64,000 nucleotides of DNA from positions 103,823,796 to 103,887,795 of the forward strand of contig CM030366.1 in the NCBI GenBank assembly GCA_017893485.1, read 5' to 3'. How positions within the stretch are numbered: position 1 is the stretch's first letter; each line of letters starts with the position of its first letter. Position numbers and translations under genes: made by a program. Source of the stretch: Hemerocallis citrina (taxonomy: Eukaryota; Streptophyta; Magnoliopsida; Asparagales; Asphodelaceae). The notes under the pieces were generated by a model. The model did no database searches. It was not told where the DNA came from and saw only the letters and a list, made by a program, of their open reading frames with translations. Shown one piece after another: positions 12,101-23,200 of the stretch.

Positions 12101-14187
12101 TCCGTTTGCGGGTTATTGGATCTGTGAGAAGGAGACCCAGTACCCGCTTCGGACCCATTTGCATGTGAAATTACCGTTTTGCCCCTGAGCTTTAAGATTC
12201 GAGTCCGATGTGAACGGTCCCGATTTAATCCTATTTTTTAGCCATATCACGAGCCCCCCACTCCTAAAGACTGAGTGTAATCAGCCTTTGAGGAGTAGTT
12301 TAACTGTTCTAATGGCGTACGGGATTTTATCGGTGTTCTTAAGGGAGTTTGGAATCTTGCTCGGGGTGTAACAGTGTTATTATGGGCTTGTAAAATGCCC
12401 AAAAATATTCTCAGAATTTTCTGGATTTTTGGTGATTTTTCCAGATTTTTCTGAATTTTTCCTCATTTTTTTGAATTTTTTATTCATTTTCCGAATTAAA
12501 TAATTAATTATCTAAAATATTAATTAATTATTCTAATTTAATAATTATTTTTTCAGAATTTAAAAATAATTTTTTCTGAATTAATAATTATTTTTAGAAT
12601 TTTTAATTAATTTTTTCGATTTTTAAATATTTTTTTCGGATTTTTTAAATAAAAAAAATAATTAAACAAATAAATAAATAATTTAAATATTACCTGGACA
12701 CGTGGCAGATTTCTGGCCGTCCATCATGACCAGATGAGCACGCATCGTGAGGCAGATCGCGATCTGGACACGTGGCGCGTTTCTGGCCGTCCATCATGAT
12801 CAGATCAGCGCGCATCGTGAGGCAGATCGCGATCGGGACACGTGGCGCGTTCCTGAGCGTCGATCGTGTCGCGACACGAATTTTGGAACGATCGGACGGA
12901 TCGTGTGGCCCGGGCTCTTTTTTTCTCCAAATACGAGTTCGGCACTTCGGCACTTCGGTTCGGTGCTTCGGCGAAGGCACCCCGGATCCATGAGAAGATG
13001 CCACGTGGCATGCCACGTGGCCCCCCCCTTTTTTTTTTTTTCTTTTTCTTTTTTTCCTTCTGGCCCCGCTGCTTCTTCTCTCTTCTTCTACTCCGTTTCT
13101 ATCTTCCAACCTCGCCACTCGTCCCTCGCCCCTCGCCCTTCGAACTCGCCTTAGTTCGATCCCCTCTCCGAGCTCGTCCCCATCACTCGAGCGACCTGAG
13201 CGGCGAGCGGAGCTTGACGAACGTGGAGCGTCGCCGGCCTTGATCGAGGCGCTCGAAGGCGACGAGCTCGAGCGTGGAGGCGAGCTTTCGGCTACGAGCT
13301 TCGAAGAGGAGGTTGATAGTGGCCGTGAGTGGGTCTGACGAAGCTCCGAGCTTCGATGGTGAGCTTTGGCTGCTCGTGCATGCTCGGCGAGGAGAAGAGG
13401 CACGCTCGGAGGCAGCGGATGTGGAGCTCGGTGTGCGGAGGAGCTCGACGAGTGGAAGGTGAGTGTTGGGTGCTGGAGCTTGGCCATGGTGAAGCGCGGA
13501 TAATGGAGATTGCCGATGGTGGAGGTCGGCAAGGAGCTCGGCGTCGGAGCAGACGAGAAGAGAGGTCGGCAATGAAGATGGAGCTCGATAGTGACGACTG
13601 TGAGTAGGGGGGAGCTTGATGGAGGAGGCAGTCGGCGAGGTCGGGTTTGCGCGAAGATGGGTTCGGCGGAGCCCGAGGTCGAAGAAGACTATGGGGTTCG
13701 GAGCTTCGTGAAGAAGACGAAGTCGAGCTCGACGTGGGAGATGATGGAGGTCGGCGATGGGCTCGAAGCTTAGTCGGTGAACTCGGTGGTGGCGAGACTT
13801 CGAGCTCGGAGCTTGTCGACTCAGTAGAGAGGAGCTCGGAGGTGGGACGTCGGAGCTCGATGCTTCGGCAAGTTCAATGGAGCTCCGCCCACGGAATGGA
13901 GCCTCGGCAGTTCAATGGAGCTCGATGCTTCGGCGAGTTGAGATTGGTTGCGGCCTGAGCTCGATGAGGGGGAGGCAAGCTCGCCGTCGTCGAGGAGCTA
14001 GGCTCGTGACGAAGTGGAGTTTTGGGTTTCGAAGGTTAGCTCGGAGCGGAGGTGGTCGGCGAACGTGAGAGTTGGGTTTGTTTTTTTTTTCTTTTGGTTA
14101 GTTTTGGCGGGAGAGTGGAAGGGAAAAAGGAGCTGGAGAGGGGTTCGGGTCGGATCCCCTTAACGGGTCCGAACCCGGCCTCTTGTG

Positions 14188-14220
<33 letters not shown>

Positions 14221-17200
14221 CCCTCTACTTCTTGTTCGGCCAATCCGAGCACGGATTTTGAGGAGATTTTTTTCCCACTTAGCGGTTCGGTAGTTCGGTA
14301 GCTCGGATTTGAGATCCGAGCTACGTGGCTCAATCTGGACGGTTGATCACGATCGTGGCGCGAATCACGAGACAAGATGCACGAGTTTCGAGAAAACGTT
14401 ATCTTGTCGTTTTGTGGTGACGTGGCGAGATCTGAGCCGTTCATCATGTTTTAGCACGAATTTTGAGACGATCCGACGGTGAGATGGGTTCGGTCGAATT
14501 TTTTCCCATATACAGCGTCGGCAATTCGGCACCTCGGTTCGGCGCTTCGGCGAAGGCACCCCGGCTCGGCTATACGGCTCGGCCATACGGCTCGGCTGTA
14601 CCTCCAAAGATGCCACGTGGCACGCCACGTGGCTTTGCTGCTTCTTTCTCCATATACGAGGGTCGGTACCCCGGCACCTCGGATCGGCACCTCGGATCCT
14701 CTCTGGGAGCATCTGGTTTGGCAGATCCGAGCACGGATTTTGAGGAGAATTTTTTCCCACTTTGCTGTTTGGTAGGTCGGTAGCTCTTCTGAGAAGAAAG
14801 AGGAAGGGGAGGAGAGGCATTTGAGTTCTCTCCTCTGCCTTGTTCTTTCGCACAGTGGAGAAGAGGAGAAGTGCTGGGTACTTTTTGGAGAGGTGAAGAG
14901 GAGAAGAGGAAGGGGAGGAGAGGCAACTGGGTTCTCTCCTCTGCCTTGTTCTTCCGCTCGGTGGAGAAGAGGAGAAGAGGAAGGGGAGGAGAGGCAACTG
15001 GGTTCTCTCCCCTGTCTTGTTCTTCCGCTCGGTGGAGAAGAGGAGAAGTGTTGGGGAAGAAGGAGAAGAATGAAGGAGCTAAGAGGGGTAAGGGTCGGAC
15101 CGTGGGTATCGGATCCGACCCCGACCGTTAGCCTCTTTTCTTTCTTCCTCTTCATCTGCTTGCTTTGTTCGGCGAATCCGAGCCCGGATTTCGAGGTACA
15201 TTTTTCGCCGCTCCGCAGTTGGGTAGATTGGCAGATCCGAGCTGCACGGCTCAATCTGGACGGTTGATCACGATCGTAGCGCGAATCACGAGACAAGAGG
15301 CACGAGTTTCGAGAAAACGTTATCTTGTCGTTTTGTGGTGATGTGGCGCGATCTGATCCGTCCATCACGCTTGAGTGCGAATTTGGAGATGATCTAACGG
15401 TGAGATCGCCTCGGGACGATTTTTTGCCATATACGAGGGTCGGTACCCCGGTATCTCGGCTCGGCGCATCAGGGCTGTTTGGCCGAGGTGCTGAATTGTC
15501 TGTTTTGAATTAAGTGTTCCTTGAAGATTCCGCCCCTTCGTGCTCAGTGGCTCGGCCGTTCGGCTGAGCTGTTCGGTAGCTCGGCTGTTCGGACGGCTCG
15601 AGCGTGAGGAGAAGCTCGGTGAGTTGATGAAGGGGATGAGTCGGCATATGGAAGAGGTGATGCTCTGCTTGGCTTTTGGAGATTTTTGAAGAGGAGCTCC
15701 ACTCCTAGGGGTGGAGAAGAGGTGCTAGGAAGATCCTCGTAAGAGCCATGGGAAGACCCGTTCTTTGAAGTGAAGAGCTTAACTTGTAGAAGAGCCATCT
15801 GGAAGAGGAGCTTGAGGAGCAACTCTAGGAGAGAGTTCTAGCTCCGAACTCGTTTGAGAAGAGCTCCGCTTCGGATGCGAGCGGAGTGGGGAGCTCGATT
15901 TGTAGAAGAGCCATCAGGAAGAGGAGCTTGAGGAGCAACTCTAGGAGAGAGTTCTAGCTCCGAACTCGTTTGAGAAGAGCTCCGCTTCGGATGCGAGCGG
16001 AGTGGGGAGCTCGATTTGTAGAAGAGCCATCAGGAAGAGGAGCTTGAGGAGCAACTCTAGGAGAGAGTTCTAGCTCCGAACTCGTTTGAGAAGAGCTCCG
16101 CTTCGGATGCGAGCGGAGTGGGGAGCTCGATTTGTAGAAGAGCCATCAGGAAGAGGAGCTTGAGGAGCAACTCTAGGAGAGAGTTCTAGCTCCGAACTCG
16201 TTTGAGAAGAGCTCCGCTTCGGATGCGAGCGGAGTGGGGAGCTCGATTTGTAGAAGAGCCATCTGGGCGGTTGATCACGATCGTGGCACGAATCACGAGA
16301 CAAGAGGCACGAGTTTCGAGAAAACGTTATCTTGTCGTTTTGTGGTGACGTACGCGATCTGATCCGTCCATCACGATTGGGTGCGAATTTTGAGATGATC
16401 TAACGGCGAAATCGCCTCGGGACGATTTTTTGCCATATACGCGGGTCGGTACCCCGGTACCTCGGCTCGGAGACTCAGTGCTGTTGGCCGAGGCGCTGAG
16501 GCATTTTGGAGGAAGTGTTCCTTGAAGATTCTGCCCCTCCGTGCTCAGTGGCTCGGCCGTTCGGCTGAGCTGTTCGGTAGCTCGGCTGTTCGGATGGCTC
16601 GAGCGTGAGGAGAAGTTTAGTGAGTTGATGAAGGGGATGGGTCGATGAAGCTCTGCTCCTCGGCTCGGGAGGATGGGTCGGCATACGGGAGAGGTGAGGG
16701 GCTCTGAAGTTGTCTCTATTCTGTTTGGTTTTGGAGATTATTGAAGAGGAGCTCCACTCCTAGGAGAAGAGGTGTTGGGAAGACCCATTCTTTGAAGTGA
16801 GCGCAAGGAGCAATTCTAAGAGAGTTTTAGCTCCGATCTCGTTGAGAAGAGCTATTTGAGAGACAAGTTTGAGGAGGAACTCCACGAGAAAGTTGTGCTC
16901 CGAACCTGTGGAGAAGAATGAAGGAGCTAAGAAGGGTATGGGTCGGACCGAGGGTATTGGATCCGACCCTGACCCGTTAGCCTCTTTTTCTTCTTGCTCT
17001 TCATCTTGCTTAGCTGCTCGGTAGATGCATCTTGTTCGGCAGATCCGAGCACGGATTTTGGGGCACATTTTCCGCCACTTTGCTTCTCGGTAGATGGGTA
17101 GCTCAGCTCGGATGGTCGTGGGGGCAGTTCGGAATGGCCATCTTCCTCCGGCCCGTTTAAGGACGAGCCGGTGAAGTAAAGTCGAGCCATAGGACCCTGA

Positions 17201-20200
17201 CCATCGTGAGGTTAGTTTGAGGGATGCAGGGGCAGTTTCGAATGGCGAGCTACTTCTAATCCGCTTAGGAGCGAACTTGCGAAGTAGAATCGAGCCAAGT
17301 GTTGGACTCCGATCCATTCAACGGCTGCAGGAGCAATTTCGAACGGCGATCTACTTCCGGCTCGCCTGTAGGCGAGCCGAGGAAGAAGTGTCGAGCCGAG
17401 TGCTGGACTCCGAACCATTGTGAGGTTATTCAACGGCTGTGGGAGCAATTTCGAATGGCGAACCACTTCTAACCCGCTTAAGAGCGAGTTATTCGAAGCA
17501 GAATCGAACCAAGTGTTGGACTCCGGAACCATCGTTTAAGTTGTTCAACGGCTGTGGGAGCAATTTCGAATGGCGAACCACTTCTAACCCGCTTAAGAGC
17601 GAGTTATTCGAAGCAGAATCGAACCAAGTGTTGGACTCCGGAACCATCGTTTAAGTTGTTCAACGGCTGTGGGAGCAATTTCGAATGGCGAACCACTTCT
17701 AACCCGCTTAAGAGCGAGTTATTCGAAGCAGAATCGAACCAAGTGTTGGACTCCGGAGCCATCGTTAGAGTTTAGTGAGTTGCGGGAGGAGCCATGTAGA
17801 AGAAGCTGGACTCCGAACCCAGAGAGATAGAGGAGCGAGAGCAATAATTTTCAATGAAAAGATAAGTTTTATTGAGATAAACTAAGTGGCTGCTCCAATA
17901 GGGCGAGCCATTATTACATGCTGTTGGCCGAGTTACTAGCATCGGCCTTATTGAAAATCAAAATCCTACTTCTACAATAAGGTGAGGACCTCTTGGGAGG
18001 AGCTGAGTCATGAAGCTCGGCGGGCCTTTCTGTTCGTTTGGAAGAGGTGGTGATCAGGTGAGGAGCTCGGCCCCCTCTTTTCGGACGAACTGGATCAGGT
18101 GCCCCCGCTGTATGAGTTCTTCGATCTCCTCCTTGAGAGCCCGACAATCATCCGTGTCGTGGCCGTGGTCCCTGTGAAAGCGGCACCACTTATCCTTATT
18201 CCTCTTCTTGCCAGGTGTATTCATTCTCGGGGGAGCGCGGAGTAGCCCTTCGTGGTCCACCTCCATAAGGACTTCTGATATGTTGGCAATGAGGGGGGTG
18301 AACTTCTCAAACCGAGGAGTCGGGCGACGCTGTCCATTGCTGTCCTTCTGGGATTTTTGGGAGCCCTCATCTTCTTCGGTCAGCTTTCGTTTCGTTCCTG
18401 AGGCAGACCCTCCGAAGCTTGGAGGGTAGGCGGCCTCTTCGGCACGAATGTACTTGTCACACCTGAGAAGGAGGTCGGCAAAGTTCTGTGGAGGCTTCTT
18501 AGCAAGAGAGGAGCGGAGGCTGGAACTGAAGACGTTGGATTGGAAGGCGGCTGTTGCGACGGATTGGTCGAGGGAGGCTATAGTCCTGGCTTCAGCTGTG
18601 AATCTCTTCACATAGTCTCTTAACTTCTCACCTTTCTCTTGCCTAAGCTGGAGGAGTGAAATGCTGGTCTTCTCCGTGTGCCTGCTACTCACGAAGTGGG
18701 TGATGAAGAGTGTCTCGAACTGCTCGAAGGAGAATATGGAAGACGGTGCGAGGCGGGAGTACCACTCTCGAGCTGGGCCCTTCAGTGTCGCGGGGAAGGT
18801 TTTGCAGAGGAGGGCATCAGAAGCTTGATGGAGGAGCATCAAAGTCTTAAAGCTTTCGATGTGATCAACTGGATCGGTCTCCCCGGTGTAAGTCTCAAAT
18901 TGGGGAGGTTTGAAACCGAACGGGACAGGTGCATCCACTATGGTTCGGGAGAAAGGGGGTTGGCTAGGACGTAAGGTCCTCCCCCTAAGCTCCTCTTCTC
19001 GGTTTATCCGACCCAGGCGCCTTTCTACTTCATGAAGACGGCGGTACATGGCGTCATCCCTCCGACGGTGATCTGCCGAGCCTCGGGACTCATCTTCATA
19101 CGAAGGAGAACGAGGGCTGCGGCGATGGTAGGTTCGGGAGCGACGAGGACTTGGGGTACGCCGGCGAGGGCTTCGGACCGGGGGAGGGGATGGAGCCTTG
19201 GGTGCGTTGGTGAGAGCTTGTAGGATTGTCGCTTGGAACTGCTGGAACTCGGCACGGGTGATTGGTGCCTCCTCGTTCTTAGGCTGCTGCCGACCCACGG
19301 GGGAGCGTGGCCTTCTTCTGCGATGCTCGGGGGATTCCCTTCGCCCCCTACGGTTAGGAGACCTTCTGTAATCCCGGTGACGGGGAGATCGTTCACCCGG
19401 ACGATAGTGGCGGGAGGTTCCCTCCCGGGCCCGTTTTTCGTCCAGATGGTGACGAAGATCCACGTCCTTCTTCCGCCGACTCTGAGGATTGTGTGATGCC
19501 ATGGAATCCGTAGAGGCATTGTGTATGGAGATGCGGTCTTGGTGGAGAGGTTGCTTTCCGCGGGAGCCCCCCGCACCAGCATTCTGAGGTCCGGTCGGAC
19601 CCTTGGGGGGTTGCTGATTCTGAAGGGGCTGATCTTGCTGAAGGGGGTCTTTCGTCTGAAGCGGAGGTCGTTCCTGCTGCAAAACGGGTTGGTCAGGGAC
19701 TGGCTCCTGCTGATCGGCGGGATTGGGCCCACGGTTGGACCCCCTAGATTTGGCTTTTCTCGGAGGCATGGCTGGAGAAGATCTAGTCGACGGAAAGAGG
19801 AGGGGCTGCTATTCGTATGTTTCCCACAGACGGCGCCAATCTGTTGCCGCTAATTTCGGTGTGGGGGCAAACAGATGAATTTGTGAGTTCGTAGAAAACC
19901 TGAATAGCAAACACCTAACCTGTTCCGCCGGATCTTGACCGTTGACTCCCGCCGTTCACCTGCAAGGAAGTGCGAGACACCGGGGTTGATCCCGGCGACG
20001 CACCCTCCGACGCTCAAGTCAGTAATCTGATAGACTATGAAAGAGCGTTTAACTAGAGAAAGATTGATTACCTCTTAATGGAGATGGGTGAGGGGTATTT
20101 ATAGGCGTCTTAGGGACTGGTTTTAGGAATGTAATCCCCGTGATTAGATAAGGAATATTCCCCGTAATCAGATAAGGCATGTAATCTGATAAGGTATATC

Positions 20201-23200
20201 TCCTATAATCAGTTAAGGAATTTAATCCCTAATCCCCAGTGAAAAGATAGCTGTGAATCATGGCCGTTGATTTAGATCTAATCAGGGACCTTGATTGTAT
20301 CTTGTCGGATCGGGTTGGTAGCGGGTTGAAACTCGTACCCAGCTGATGTTGATCCGTTTGCGGGTTATTGGATCTGTGAGAAGGAGACCCAGTACCCGCT
20401 TCGGACCCATTTGCATGTGAAATTACCGTTTTGCCCCTGAGCTTTAAGATTCGAGTCCGATGTGAACGGTCCCGATTTAATCCTATTTTTTAGCCATATC
20501 ACCGGCCAACAAAAAATCCATCCTAGGACCGGTCTAGTTGATAGCCACCCTTATGATCCCGATCTTGTTCGTCGGAAAATGGCCCAATTAGTAATAAAGA
20601 AAGAGTTACCATTTTCCTATCCCGAGAGTAGGGACTTGGAAAATTTTAATCAAACGGCCTTAAACCCTCATTTTAGAAGAATCCCGAGAAATACTTGCAA
20701 ATCGGATTGTTTTAAAGTGTACAATGAAATGAAGGACGCTTTGATTGTAATTTTATGGAGTTTAACTTGTAGAGTTAGTTTAACTTCGAATTATTGGACA
20801 GGTATCAACAATATTCCAATGATGGGAATAACCTGTCATTGGATCGCCAATAATTGGATTCTTCAAAAAAGAATCATATCACTTGCCGCGTTGCCCTATC
20901 CCCATAGTGGCGCTGAAATAGCAAACCGTATTTTAAAATTTTGTGATGTTTTTCATATTCGCGATAAAATTATGTGTATTAATTTTGATAATGCATCTAA
21001 CAACAATGCATCAATTACTACTTTAAAATCCGCATTAAACCCTCCATCTGATAATATTTTTCATATTAGATGTGCATGTCATATTTTAAATTTGTGTTCA
21101 AGATGCATTAAAAATAGCCGATCCATATATACTTAAAATTAAAAATTGTGTACATTTTATTGCATTAAGTCCCAACGTATTTCAAGAGTAGAAAAATTGG
21201 TGTAGGATTTCAAATATACCTTTTAGAAGATTTCCAAAGGATGTTAAAGATGTTAAACACCAATGGAACTCTACTTTTGATTTACTACAAGTTGTTACCG
21301 AATATAAAGCAGTTGTAAATAATTTTTGTATCGCAAAAAATATGCCAAATTTTGAAATGACTCCCACCGATTGGTTTTATGCCGAATCTTTGTTGAGATT
21401 TTTAGAACCTTTTAAAACCGCAACTTTAAAATTTTCAAAATCATATGAATCTACTTCCAGTAGCATTTTTATTTCAATAGTTACTATGATGCAAACTTTT
21501 AACGAAATGGTAAATGATGCTTTTGTTGGTGATATTGTAAAACCTGCATACAAAAAATTTTTGAAGTATTTTTATCCTCCTCCTATGTTGTTTTGTGTTG
21601 CTACCATTATGGATTCTCTATCAAATTAGAAGGTACGAAGAGTTTGATTTAAATATTTTTTGCATTACTTGGGAAAGAATCCGAAGCATTAGAACAAGTA
21701 ATTGATTGCGCTTCTTTTTTAGTTAAATTTGAATCTACATTAAATAACTTGTATGATTATTATGATAGATCTTTTGCTTCTAGTAGTACAACTTGTGTAG
21801 TTAGTTCTTCTTCTGATAGTTCTAAAGGTAAGAGTAAGAGTAAATTTGATGATAGAACATTTAATTTACTTGCACAAATTCAATCCAAAAAACCTAGGAC
21901 TATTCAACCAAATGAATTAAATTAGTATAACCAACAAGATTCTGAGTCTTCTACTTCTCCACTAGATATTTTACAATGGTGGAAAGACCATGAACACACT
22001 TATAGTATTCTTAAATATATGGCTAAAGATCTACTAACTCCTCATGTCTCTACAGTTACTTCTGAAAGTGCATTTTCTTCAAATGACAGGGTTCTAACTG
22101 ATTACAGGAATACAGGAATCGCTTGAAGCCCGACTCGTTAGAGATGCTCGTTTGCACAGAAGACTGGCTAAAGGCTGAAGATAGAACACAAAGGAAAACA
22201 TTATCTACATCCACAAGTGGGAGCAACTCGCCGGAAGAACAACAACAACAATAGCAACCAAAATGAAGAATTCAATACCAACAACTGAACAACAACAAGT
22301 CAACAACAACAAATTGAAGGCCACCAATTTGAAGACAATTGTAAATAGATTAAAAAATTGTATTAGATCTTTGCTTGTTATTTCAAATTATAAATATTGA
22401 AGTAAATTAAAATTGTATATACGAAATATGTTAGTGTATAAAACAAATTTCTGAATTCTTTATTTCTTGTTAGAAATTGTGAAACTTGTATAACTTGAAA
22501 TCATATGAATAATATTTCAAAATTTTTTGACAATTTCACTCTTACAATCTTATTATTATTATTACGATTTTTAGTGTTTATTATTTTTATTATTATTTTT
22601 TAAGTTAAAAAAAAAACCTATTTAAACGGGCCAGCCCGCGACCCAACCCGACCCGAGTTGGACCCGAAAGGGTTCACGGGTTGGGCGGGTCGCCATTTCT
22701 ACTTTTCGACCCGGCCCGGCCCGGCCCGGTTAAGCAACCAACCCGGCCCGAACCCACCCAAGTCGACATCCAACCCGGGTGGGTCCGGCCCGTTCGACCC
22801 GAATGCCATCCCTACTTGCAAAGCTAATTACCAAATGGCTTCACAGAACATCATCCACACAAAATATTTTGGCAAAACTCTTACTAGTTCTTACGCATCT
22901 TTCATCAGATTCAAGTGAAAAATATTCCTCCATAAAATATATCTCCTTGGATCTTCTTGTTCGTAAAATTTCAATTAATGCTCTACTTCTTTCTAGTTTT
23001 CACATCTTAATCAAAACTTATCATTTCCATCTTTGCATCAGCACTCCATGTATTCTTAATATGACCAACTCAACATCATCATCCATAATTGTTAATATCA
23101 GAAAGGTGAAACTTTTATCATGTAGCATTTCAAAAGATGTCTTAATGGAACTATTTAAACTGCGTACACTTGGAACCAAAGAACACAAGAACACACTGAC

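Larger units (their letters stand above)
12250..18053. other. Non-coding internal region of the gag-only element, GC-rich repeat mosaic
   Basis: No pol motif occurs in any frame. The stretch is a mosaic of modules that recur at intervals: GATCACGATCGTGGCGCGAA (near 14347, 15265, 16270), GATCCGAGC(A/C)CGGATTT (near 14235, 14725, 15177, 17043), CGGTACCCCGG (near 14665, 15440, 16447), CACGTGGCATGCCACGTGG-like palindromes (13002, 14610), and a roughly 60-bp GGAGAAGAGG unit (14860-15060). Three true tandem arrays are listed separately. Large plus-strand ORFs here reflect GC-rich repeats, not genes. Tat-lineage elements are known to carry tandem repeats in the 3' untranslated region. Confidence 0.75.
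11590..20501 (-). mobile_element. gag-only LTR retrotransposon (TR-GAG type, Tat-like), very young
   Basis: Two 660-bp LTRs in direct repeat (11590-12249 and 19842-20501) with TG...CA ends differ by one base that I can see (G/T in AGCTGATGtGGAT/AGCTGATGtTGAT). A perfect 5-bp target duplication CCGGC lies at 11585-11589 and 20502-20506. In element order (minus strand): 5' LTR, primer site, gag ORF, 5.8 kb of non-coding tandem-repeat DNA, purine tract, 3' LTR. No protease, reverse transcriptase or integrase is present, so it must have moved using enzymes of a partner element. Gag-only elements of this kind are known in plants as TR-GAGs. Confidence 0.92.
10417..22190 (+). pseudogene. hAT transposase, decayed and interrupted
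   Basis: Pieces: a leader ATG at 10417 (cut by the MITE at 10502); a BED-type zinc finger at 11308-11589 (CKTC ... HIQNNH); the catalytic region at 20507-21136 (MAQLVIKKELPFSY, FDNASNN, HIRCACHILNL) and 21138-21629; and the C-terminal dimerisation region at about 21958-22150 (LQWWKDHEHTYSILKYMAK). The LTR element entered the frame exactly at codons for Pro-Gly and duplicated CCGGC; the frame resumes on the other side. Independent frameshifts occur between the leader and BED finger and near 21100, so the gene was not rescued by losing the insertions. Confidence 0.85.
9545..22814 (+). mobile_element. hAT transposon in MIP2 intron 7, with two nested insertions
   Basis: Terminal inverted repeats begin TAGGGATGGCA at both ends, with GC-rich subterminal CCCGG/GACCC motifs inside. 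The flanking 8-bp target duplications are CTTGCAGA (9537-9544) and CTTGCAAA (22815-22822), 7 of 8 identical; 8 bp is the hAT rule. Without the nested LTR element the hAT is about 4.35 kb, and about 3.6 kb without the MITE as well, a normal size for an autonomous-type element. Transposase reading frames run on the plus strand but are frameshifted, so the copy is dead. It lies antisense to MIP2. Confidence 0.9.

Noticed and set aside
12690..14261. Several ORFs of 60-280 codons on both strands in GC-rich sequence
   Set aside because: They overlap in many frames, are of low complexity (Arg/Ser/Glu rich), and lie in the repeat mosaic of the gag-only element. No domain is recognisable.
14365..17317. 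Minus-strand ORFs of up to 305 codons
   Set aside because: They follow the tandem repeats and repeat the same peptide words; no protease, reverse transcriptase or integrase motif is found.
15780..17775. Regular repeats that could suggest a CRISPR-like array
   Set aside because: Units are directly adjacent at 115-116 bp without unique spacers, and the host is a plant.
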